Assembly (NCBI RefSeq): GCF_965363235.1 | Contig: NC_134841.1 | Coordinates: 30,409,440-30,473,439, forward strand | Source: Mytilus galloprovincialis | Lineage: Eukaryota; Mollusca; Bivalvia; Mytilida; Mytilidae | Length of the DNA stretch: 64,000 nt | Reading direction: 5' to 3' | Shown here: positions 45,743 through 57,700 of the stretch, one piece after another | Position numbering within the stretch: the stretch's first letter is position 1 | Layout of the letters: each line of letters starts with the position of its first letter | Notes under the pieces: model-generated | The model's input: the letters and a program-made list of their open reading frames with translations, nothing else | What the model was told of the DNA's origin: nothing | The model's database searches: none | Made by a program: the position numbers and the translations under genes

Positions 45743-48700
45743 ATGGCGGGAGAAGACATACACAAATCCTGTCTGGTTGTTAAATGGAGTGGAAATGAGT
45801 ACAGTGTTAATGTAGACGACAGTTTTACTGTGTTAGACTTAAAGAAAGAAATAAAAAATGTGACCGGGGTTTTACCTGAAAGACAAAAAATAATGGGCAT
45901 GAAATTTAAAGGTACAAATAATTTATCTTGTGACTGGTGCTTTCAAATTATCTTTGTAAATTAGTAATGTAACACTGTCACTGATACTGGTGTAAATGTA
46001 AGTGATAAATTTGTCCTGGTAAAATAAGTCTGGGCGGACAAACATTACTAGTATAAAAAGTCCATGGTTACAGAATTTACTAGTATATTTAGTCCGATGT
46101 CCCCAGACTAATTTTCCTAGGTAATCATGTCCTTTAAAATCATATAATCAATTCAATTACATTTAAACTATGGAAATTTAAATGTTATGTTTTAGTAATG
46201 TTTAAGAATTGCATAGTTATATTTTTGATAAAATTCATGTCCCCAGACTAATTTTCCTAGGAAATCATGTCCATGTCATTAATAGTTTTAGGTTAAAATG
46301 TCTATGCCCGTAATTTTAAAAGGTGAATATAAATGTAATATGTTTTAATATTGTTAAAGAGTAGTATGTATCTCAATTTTTTAAATAAAATTCATGTCCC
46401 CAGACTAATTTTCCTAGGAAATCATGTCTATGTCATTAGTATTCCTAGGTAAAAAATTATAAAAATGTCCATGTCTTTTATTATAAAAGGAAAATGTTAT
46501 AAGCAATGGGAACTCAATATTCATGTTTTAATTAGGTTATAAAGGAAATGTCCTTCATTTTAATTGGAAAAAAATAAGGAAATTTTCCAATCTTATCTAA
46601 CATTTTTTTCATCTATTTTAAATATATTTTATGATTTAATAAAACTATAAGAAAAACAAGTCTTGGGACAATTTTTCCTAGGAAAACAAGTGCCAGACAT
46701 AATTTACTAGCTATGGACTTATTTTCCTAGGAACATTTGTCCTAGGACTTATATTACTAGTAAAATCATGGACATGGACTTGATTAACTAGGAAAAAAAG
46801 TCTGGAGGACAAATTTTACTACCGGACCAAATTTACTGTTACATAAATGCATGACGGAATCAGGACAACTCACTCAGTTGCCATTTCATCAGCCGCCATT
46901 AACTCTACCAACTCACCTCACAGATGATTACCAATTGGCACCACTTATCTGTTTATGAAAAGAAGTTTAAGATTTATAACCCCTTCTGTGACCTGTCAAT
47001 TACGAAATTTTCAAACTGCAAAAGTATTATAACAGCAAAGATAATGAATAATACTGATGGACCATTTTGTACAAATACCAAGGGGAGACTTTGTGCAAAG
47101 CATTATTATTTATAGTTTAAAGGGAAATTCCGTGATTTTTTACTTATCATCTTAATATGTTCGTCTTAACATAAAAAACACAATCACAAAGTTTTATATT
47201 TATATTCCTTCTAATAACGGAGAAAATCAAGTATTTGTAACTTTTTTGCTTGACCTACGAGAGTGGGTTGCGACGTTTTAGCCCGATTTGTTGAATCATG
47301 GGAAAAAATAAAATCTGTTAAAGTCTTAATTTCTTCTCACAATACTACGTAATTAAAAGCGCACAGATGATCGTTGGTCGTAGTTAATAACCACAATATC
47401 AAAATAAACGTGCGTGTACCGTTTTTGTCGAGCCTGCAACTTTCGTTGCAGAAAGCTCGACATAGGGATAGTGATCCGGCGGCGGCGGCGGTGTTAGCTC
47501 ACTTCTTAAAAGCTTTATATTTCAGAAGGTGGAAGACCTGGATGCTTCATACTTTGTATATAGATGCTTCATGTTACGAAGTTTCCGTCAGTCACATGTC
47601 CAATGTCCTTGACCTCATTTTCATGGTTCAGTGACCACTTGAAAAAAAAGTTCAATTTTTTTGTAATGTTGTATTCTCTCTTATTATAAGTAATAGGATA
47701 ACTATATTTGGTATGTGCGTACCTTGCAAGGTCCTCATGTCTGTCAGACAGTTTTCACTTGACCTCGACCTCATTTCATGGATCAGTGATCAAGGTTAAG
47801 TTTTGGTGGTCAAGTCCATATCTCAGATACTATATGCAATAGGGCTAGTATATATTCGGTATATGGAAGGACTGTAAGGTGTACATGTCCAACTGGCAGG
47901 TGTCATCTGACCTTGACTTCATTTTCATGGTTCAGTGGTTATAGTTAAATTTTTGTGTTTTGGTCTGTTTTTCTCATACTATATGCAATAGGTCTACTTT
48001 ATTTGTTGTATGGAATGATGGTAAGGTGTACATGTCTAGCGGGCAGATGTCATGTGACCTTGACCTCATTTTCATGGTTCAGTGGTCAAAAATAAGTTTT
48101 TGAGTTTTGGTCTTTTTATCTAATACTGTATGCCATAGGTCAACTATATTTGGTGTATGGAAATATTTTATGATCTTTATGTCAGTCGCGCAGGTTTTAT
48201 TTGACGGTGACCTCATTTTCACGGTTCATTGCACAGTGTTAAGTTTTTGTGTTTTGGTCTATTTTTCTTAAACTATAAGTAATGGGTCAACTATATATGT
48301 TGTATGGAAGCATTGTTAGCTGTACATGTTGCCTGGCATGGTTCATCTGACCTTGACCTCATTTTCAAGGTTCATTGGTCTTTGTTTAGTTATCTTGGTT
48401 AATGTTAAGTTTATGAGACAGTTGTAATAAAACTAAGCTTTATACTTAGAACTATCAATATAATATCAATGATTAGTATAGAAGGCGAGACATTTCAGCG
48501 TGTGCACTCTTGTGTATTATTGAATAAAACTTCCTATATAATTATATAAATAGAAATATTTTCGAATTAATTTCAAAAACAATGGTTCAGATTTTTTCAT
48601 AAAATATCTGTTGAACATTTTTACTGATCCTGAACTGAAAATATTTTACGTTTTATTTACCGTTATAACTTTGATAACCATTTCAATAAAAAATATGTGT

Positions 48701-51700
48701 GGAAAGAGTGTGTATATTATTTTGTAGAGTCATTGTATATTTCTCGATTTGCGTAGAATTGGTTTGAACTTTACCTTGCAGCAATTTAGCCTCAGGTGTA
48801 CACAGGTGTGAATTCAAGTGTACACAGCTGTGAATGTTGTCATTTCGAATGAATTAACAGAAAGGGTATAGCGAGTATAATACACCGATGACAATAGAGA
48901 AACAATAATTTAATTGTATAAATTTATTGAAAATAAATTTTTAATTTCGGAAGTGTATGCAACATAAAAAAATGGAATAATTTCCGATAATGTTCTATGC
49001 AGTTAGCATCCAATGAAAATATTAAGTTGAAAGAACCTTAAAAATTAAATGTTGCGTTTCCCAAATAAAAATTATTGCACATCTGCAGTCTGCGACGTTA
49101 ACCACTAGCCCGATGCCCCAGACTAGTAATTTTCACCTCGGACTAGTAAATTTTATTTATCGCTAGCCCGACCGGACTAGTAAGAAATATAATGTCCTTT
49201 CTATGTTATTTGAAATTTGAACATATTTGAAGTTCAAATTGATAAGTAATGCAGAAAAGATCGTCAAATCAATGTGTTGCAAAGTCTAAACTATCGAGAT
49301 CGATAATTGTACATTTCCCGAGGAAGTGAAACAGAAACGAAAACCAGTCGCAATAGTTCCGGTAACTCGATCTGTCTTATAACCAGTAGAAAGTGGACCA
49401 ACACGGATACATTAAATTTTCTAATAATGACGGCAATTGTTTATATTAACGAAAAGACTAACAAGTTTTCCTCCGATTAATTATATATCTTTAATGTTAT
49501 AAAAATGTTTTAGTTTACTTCACATCATCAATAAAGTTATTAAAATAGATTTATGTCATGTTATGAGTTATCTTAACAACATCGTGTTGGTACACTTCGA
49601 TTTTTTTGGTAATTAGAAAGACCGGAGAACGTAAAAATTCTTCAATGTACCGACGGGGCAAAGCCAGGAAAGGCTATAAAACGAAAGAGATCAAATGATG
49701 ACGTTTCTGAACAAACAAAAAATCCGAGGTAACCAGGACCAGAGGGTTTCGGATCTCCTGTAGTTGGAAGAATGGCCGTCATCCTTAATAAATAAACTCA
49801 TACTACAACAACCTGTTGATGGATAAGTTGAGATATATTGATGATAAAAGTAAATTAAATTTCTATAAAGGACTTGACCCAAATCTATTGTTCAAACCTT
49901 ACCTCTCTAACTCAAACTTTAAATTTATAAAATTAATTACAAAACTTAGAATCAGTGACCATTCATTATTAATTGAAAAAGGAAGGCATTTACAAATTCC
50001 TCACTTTGCAAAAAATTCAAAGTACTAGATGATGAAAAACATTTATTAATAAATTGTTCTCACAATTCAAATATTAGATTAACATATTTTAATTGCATTA
50101 ACAGAGAAAATAATTCATTTGCTAATCTCACTGACAATGACATATTTATATATATACTTTAATAACTTAACCCATCAACACCAACACAAGTGAATAAACT
50201 TACGTATCCTTTATAAAAAAAAGTCAATGGAACTGAGGACAGGGGACCCTTTAATATTTACCTGAATTTGTATATATATATTGAGTAACTTAGTTATTGT
50301 CTTTATTTGTTTTTGTTGTTGTTATATGTCACAAACTGTAAAGTTTATATGGCAATAAAACTTTGAATTTAACTGAATTCTTAATGTTTTGCACGTACTG
50401 CAAAGAAAATAGCAAAACCAATTTTGCTAAAGGGATGTCTAAATTAAAACTGAAGCAATTATTAAGAGACTATGAGGAATAAAAAAAACTATAAATTACT
50501 TGGAAACTCTGACATTGTTTTTGTTATGAACTTTACTTGTCATGACTAAAAATAAATAGTGTAGGAAGTTTTCCTTGTTTAATAATTTTTTGCAAATGTA
50601 AAATCCTTAAAATTAGCTAAAAAAAAATAATTTTCAACCAGCTTAAACCCTTTCAGGTGTGCTCAAAATGCAGGATTTTGCATCTAAGATTTAAATTTTT
50701 TTTGGGGGGGGGGGCATGCCCCCAAACACCCCTAGCTGGTTCGGGTCGCTTTGCGACCCTCACCAGTGTCGGACTAGTGGAAATTATTTAGGACCAGTAA
50801 ATTAAAATAATTACTAGTCCAGTGGACTAGTGGACTAGTACCCTCAAAAGTTTTTGGTGCAGACTGCATCTGATTTACTTTACCGGAATTTTTTAACTTG
50901 TGTTTAAATCTGGCGATTTTTAAAGGCTAAGTATCGCAAATCTTTCGCAATTTTAAAGTGATTAATTGAAAAAAATACAACAGTGCAACTAGCATGATTT
51001 TTTTTCTTTTTAACATTTAGTTCTTACTTATTTAAATTAATCTGACAATCACTAACTAAATTATTTGTGAAAAGAATGCTAATAAATTATCGTTTATTTC
51101 ATTAATGGATATACATGTTATAAATCTTATCTAATACATTATTTTGTTTGAGGATTTTTTTTTTACAAGTTTGTTTTATATTCTATGCATGATAATTGCG
51201 TGCAATGTTGAACAGGATAGCGGTCAATTATCCAAATTAGTAGTACAGTAGTTGAAATGAAAGGCATATCTTAGTAATTAATGTATAACTGACGATTATA
51301 TTGACGATTTTATATAGATTAATTCGTTTTGTTGTTCTTGAAACAATCTTTACTTGTACACTTGTAAGTTTTCTGACGTATAAGTGCCATTGAGGATGAG
51401 TTTCAGAGGTCCTCCCTATCAGAAAAAGCAGACTAGTAGCATTTCGTTAATATGATTGTTGGGACAGACGAGGCAAACATTAACTACTTGTATACAAATA
51501 ACCAGAATTACCATATAAGCTTATGTTGTCAACACCATCAGAGAAGAGTTCCCATCGTCGAATGTGGTACATGAAGGCTTCCAAGAATGTGCAAGTGGCA
51601 TGTCTGACTCTAAACAGTTTGTATACGGACTAAACAGTGACCTATAGACATCGACCGCTAATTGTTCTTGATATTTGAAACTGCATGCATATATACGTTT

Positions 51701-54700
51701 TTGAGAGTGATTATTTATCTTGTGTCTGACGAAAACTAAATGTCTGCATGGTTATATCGTTCGTTTTGGTTTGGTGAGTGTTCTCTCAAAAAAAGTATAT
51801 ATTTCACAAATATATACCACGAAGAAGCTCTGAAGGTATATACTACTCCCATTTTGTTTAGGTGTAAAAACATCGATGTTTACAGCAATACTTAATGAAT
51901 AAAATGATGATGGTAGAAAGAAATATGAGCGTCATGTGGCAAATATTACATGATCTCGGACCATGCCTAGTTGTCAATCTGTATTCTATTCCAATGCAAC
52001 CATATTGAGTAGCTAGTATTACAGGGTTCTTATGTCATTTTACTTTAAGATGTATGAAAGGTTCTCTCTCTCTATATATATATATATCGTATGTAACAAT
52101 AATCAAACGTCTATAGGCAATAACTAAACGGGTATGAAAATTTTTTATACAGTTTACACAATCATTAATTAAGAAACACAGCAACACTACGATATAACAA
52201 ATGGAAAACTTAATTATTTTTAAGTAATAACCATGCCGCTATGCAGACATCAAGTAAAGTGCACGTGAATATCAATTAGGAACACGATGTGTGATTTTGT
52301 ATAACTAAAAATATCAAAGCGAGCAATAACTGTGTCATGCAAACATTTGTTTCCCAATGTGCCTCTCTTTTTATATCCGCTTCTGTGCAATAACTAGTTC
52401 CCATTTTCGTAGATCATTCTCTTTATTTTTTCTCTATTCGGTTATAAATTGTTTTCAATATGCCACTCCATCTACACTTCTTAATTTTAATACAATGACA
52501 AATTCCCGTGTCATCCTAATCCTTATAAAGATATAGGGGACATAAGACCAAAAAAAAAAAAAACGGACAGACATAGAAGGGATTCTCAGCTTATCTTCAA
52601 GTGACTATAAGTGTTGCATTACTATATATCTGCATCTTTGTCAATCGACAAAAGCTTGTATTTGCATGAAGATTTTTTTTTTTTTTCACAAAAAGGCTTC
52701 ATTATCATGACAAAACATTATCTATTTCTCAAAAATTTCAAAGATCATGGTTATGATTTTTTTTAAACTTATTATTGGACATAAATATGTGGTTCAATAA
52801 ATGTTACCTGTGCACACCGGGTACATCACATCAGTAAGGAGACCATGCATGAACCTGTATTGTTTAATTGTGTCATACGAATTTTAGTCGATAGGATGTC
52901 ACTGGAATACACAGGGACATGTATTGAATATACGTCCTTGGAATACCTAGCTGAATTTGTCACTCTGACGTTACATCTAACAATAATTCTGACATACCTT
53001 TTGTCAATTCGGGAGGAAGCCAAAATATATTTAATAAGATAACGAAATAAAATTTAAAAAGGAAACAAAACCTATACATTTTTCACCGAATATACCAGAT
53101 AGGGTCACACATTTTACTGTAAAGTGTCTTTACAAATGACCGTTCTGAATTGATTCCGTATATCATTCAAAGATTAGTTCAAAAAAATAACTCTTTTAAT
53201 AAAGAAATTGAAATGTACGATATTTCGATATTTACATTTCTATAACCTGGCATTGGAAATATTATATTACATTTGTATATCAACATATTATGTCCAAGCT
53301 AAAGCTCTTCCTAACATCGCTCCTTGTCAATAGCCGTTGAATAACATAATTAAAAAAAAATGTTATTTATAATAGTATAACTTTATTAATTTGAAAAATT
53401 ACCTTGTCTATATACGGAAATATTCTTGATATAAATCAATGTACTTTAAATAAAAGAGGCATACTAATAAATCTTTTGTATATCATTGATTGTTACAAGA
53501 ACACTGCATTAATTTTGTCTTTCTTATAAATGAAACTTTTCTTCCTCATCAAATCTATATATGTGTTTATCAACGAGATCTTATCATATAAGGATTTGAT
53601 AACTAGAGCTAGGTTATTTTGTTATTAAAAGAATATAATTACCAATCTCTCTCGAAAGAAGGTTGTTCAAAATGGTCGTCACACACCAACTTAGCTTGCT
53701 ATAGATGAAACTTTTTGCTATTACTTTAAGGCTGCACAACCATGCAATGCATGTCTTTCTTGTGTTGTGGGATCGGGAAAACTATGTACACTTTTGTCAC
53801 AACCTTGTTTGACAGAACAACCCTACACTTAGCAAGACATTTTAACAATCTGTGATGTCTACGGCAATACCCGATTGATTGATGATAACGCACGGTCGGT
53901 AATCCCCGATTCTGTTTGTTCTTTGTGGTTTATAGATATCACCAGAAGTCACGTGACATTTTATAGGACATGCCGACAAGATGGCGATTTCCAAGAACTG
54001 ATAATTAATTTCAAAAATCGATTTTGATCTCTTTACATACAGAATTAAACTTTTTTATTGATGAACATGTGGTTAATTATGCTTCAAGAACAAAATATCA
54101 ATTTTTCATTTTTTTGCGGAGTTTCCCTTTAACTGCATTTAGCTAGTAGAAAAGGAGAATTTGGTGGAAATAAAACCAAGTTTTTGGTAGAAAATCCACA
54201 GACTTTAATACAGATTTCAGTCATAAAATTTTAAACACAGATTACTCACTTGTTTATCTATGATCAGCTAGAGTTTATTTTTTTCAAAAAGTCCTAAACA
54301 ACCTTTCATCTTAAAACACCTCGTGCTGAGTCACTAAGTCGAGCGCACCCTACTAGTAAGAGATGTACTTGGTCCATAATTATATTTGTTTTAAGCGATA
54401 TCTAAATTTATAAACTTGTTTTAAGGAAATCATTGCTAGCACTGCATACAATAATCCTCTTTCTATCAAGCATTGAATTGCCAAATATGAGAGTACAAGG
54501 GGAAAGGGTGTGGATTTTCTATAAAATTTCCATATGTTTAGCATTGAATCAATGCAAGGGTACATAATCCTTAATCCCGCTAAATGTATACTCGCACCTT
54601 GACCCACTTTTGAAGGAGTTTAATCCCTTTGTATATAGACCTACCTACTTTCGAAAAGAAGTAATATCTTACCTAATAGACAACTTTGGTTTTAATGAAC

Positions 54701-57700
54701 ATCATTCTTGTGGTTTAATACATGAAAAAGGGACATTGTCACCTCTGTTCCCATGTTGAGCAAATGGTTAGAAAATATGATGCTTTTATGAAATAATTTT
54801 GGCAAACAAATTCTTATAATTCCCAATCAGCACTGATGTCATTAGATAATTGTGATTAAGTACCAACGGAACAAATATCATTTCAAGTTCTAAGATGCTA
54901 GATAAACGCAATAAATAGAGCAGGGAAAGAGGCCTTCAATTCTATCTGTTAAATGACATCATTAAGGCCGTATAATTGACGATTATTCTGCTGAAGGACT
55001 TAACTGGAAAGTGGTCTATTAATGTCGACCAAATTGCTGCCAACTTGTCTAGTCCAGATAATCATTACATCTGTTTATTTTTTTAATTTGTTGCATTTCT
55101 TCAATGAGAGATAACAATAAATTCAAAGAATACCCTCAGCACTGACAGCAGATGGCATGATTATCTGAATTATCAAATACTTTTTAGTGGGAGCAAATCC
55201 ATCTTGAAATACAGGAAAGCCTACTTGCCTCTTTATCAAAAGGATTTATACCTGCTGCACTCCAACCATTAATTAAAAGGAGTTTAATCTTGCTGTATTA
55301 TGACCTTTTCACTCTAAAGACTAATTGAAAGAAATTATATCTGGCTACACTTGAACTATTGACATCATACAACAGTCACTTTTCTGTGGTGGAGTCAGAC
55401 ATATTTCATGTGATGTCTAAATTTTAAGAAACCACTGTTATGTCCGGTAATGGTGTATGTCCATGTTGTTGAAATCATCCTTTCATTATAACAAAGTATA
55501 TATATATACATCATGTCTGTATGTAATAGGAGATAACTCTAGTCCCTACTAAATTTATAAGATATATTAGACAACTCAAGTTGATATTTATACAATCATA
55601 ATTTTTTCATAGAAACCAATTCATTGTAGATTTAATAAACTGAGCAGTTTACTCTGATTCAGAATGGAAACTATTTACCCTTGCTTACTATGTTATTAAA
55701 AATGTCTGCTTCATAAACTATTTAAGGTTATTTTTTGTAAATTTATTTTTTATGAGACTCAGTTTAAATTCATTTTCTATTTTAGGAAAGCCACCAGATG
55801 ATACTGTCTTACTGACAGATATGAAATTGAAACCTAACACAAAATTAATGATGATGGGGACAAGAGAAGAGGAACTTGTAAGTTACAGACCATTTAAAAA
55901 ACAGAGGCGTCAATCATCCTGATCAGATTCCTACCACTGCCAGATACTTGAGACATTAAAGAATTTTATATTAATTCATAATACTTACGCTATTGTAAAT
56001 AAAATTAGGATTATCTCCCCCTAATTAGTATTCACACCACTGATTGCGCTGTAAAATATCAATAAAGCGCTCAGGTATATCGACTCCCACCATGCATGCA
56101 TGATTCCTCAGTCTTCTTCTTCGACGAAAAGTGTTCACACGTTTTATTTTTTCCTCTTGGAAAAAGTTACTTTTTTTATTTATATCTCGTGTATTTTCAT
56201 AGTTGATAAGTTTTGAGAAAGACGCTTTTCATTGTCAACATGGCAGAAGCTTTAATTACGGCCATAAATTTGGCAGGTGAAGAGGCAAATTCTCCTAAAG
56301 CTACTCCGTCTTGCTCTAATAAAAACGAGAAATCGTCAGTCAAACAGACCAGAAGTCGTAAAAAGACGACAAGTAAGTCTTGTAAATCTGCTAGCAGCAC
56401 ATGTGCTAAAGAAGTATCAGCGGAACCTGAGACAATATCAACTACAGGTTTGTCTTTAAATGTAGGAAATGAATTGAGAGCAGAAATTTCTAGTGTCAAA
56501 GAGACCGTTAATTTCGGTGAATTCTTGAATGGACATTTTTCTACATCTTTTTGAAAAGTTCATTTCTCAACTGTCACTTCAGGTGGACATCAAGAAACGG
56601 ACAGAGAAATTGCCACTTCAGGTGGGCAGAATATTTCTCAGGATTCTAGGGAAATTGCCACGTCAGGTGAGCAGAATTCTCTCAGACATGCTAGTGTTGC
56701 AAATCATGACAATGACATTGATGATGCAATTTCCCTTCAACCGGATAGAGACGAAAGAAGGGGTCTTGATTTAGATATAGATTTTGACAATGAATCCCAA
56801 CAATCTTCTGTGAAAAACAGTACACATAACTGTTTTCAGAGATATTCGGTAGTTGATAAGGATTCTCTTGATACTGAAAATGTCAGTAGAGATATCCTTG
56901 GGGATATTTTTGGTGAAGATGCCAAAACTAAACCAGACAAATCTGAAGCTGGTATTGTTCTAGATCAAAGTCAGATTAATATTTTGAATCAATCATGGCA
57001 CTGTGATAATCCTTTATTATTGTGTATATTCTTATTTGACCATACATTGTTGGCCTGCCGACCTGTATTAAATTTCATGAGACCAACAAAAAAAATCACT
57101 TCATTCCCAGTTAGTAAATGAAATAATTAATGAGAAGGTATATTAAATAGAAGCTGTCTGTAGTATGAGTATTGACTTGCTCACATCTAAATGACTTTAA
57201 AGAGACACAATTTACATATGAATATCTGGTGCTTATATCAATGAGACAGCAACAAAAACATTAATAACCAAAAAAGACATTTGGGGGAAATATAGAATAA
57301 TAGTAGAATTCAATCTTTGGCTTACAGCGACCACCAAATATCTGACATCAACATCATATTCTCTAAATAACAAAAACAATTTTTTTAAAAGATTTATATT
57401 ACATATGAATGAGAATGAATCAATGAGACAGGTAAAATATTAACAACAATTTTGTTTATTACAGGATAAAGTGAAAGAACCTCCCCCAGACTTGCCAGAA
57501 GTTATAAATGACTTTGATATTGAAGAAGATGAAATTGCTATAGAGAACAGGTTTGTAATTACAATTTTTGAATAGTGATGGTTTTGGTGTAAAGATTGCA
57601 TAAAATGCAATCAGAACCCTTGGCTATGGTACTGTCTTGATATCTATCTTTAAAGGTTTATCATACCTTTCATAGTTCAAACAAAGAAGTGCAATGAAGT

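Larger units (their letters stand above)
47117..54132. mobile_element. Possible 7-kb TTAA-flanked composite element
   Basis: TTAA|AGGGAAATTCCG (47117-47132) and CGGAGTTTCCCT|TTAA (54117-54132) are inverted with one mismatch inside the 12-bp TIR, with TTAA on both outer edges. Between lie a tandem-repeat element, a GCAGTCTGC-ended transposon with a LINE relic, and 3 kb of unclassified AT-rich DNA. No transposase frame was found. Pairing of these two ends over 7 kb is inference. Confidence 0.45.

Noticed and set aside
52826..53042. Overlapping 65-codon frames on both strands
   Set aside because: Antiparallel shadows in AT-rich intron DNA without any motif.
56197..56499. 100-codon minus-strand frame
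   Set aside because: Mirror of the gag-like plus-strand frame, which has the better composition and continuity.
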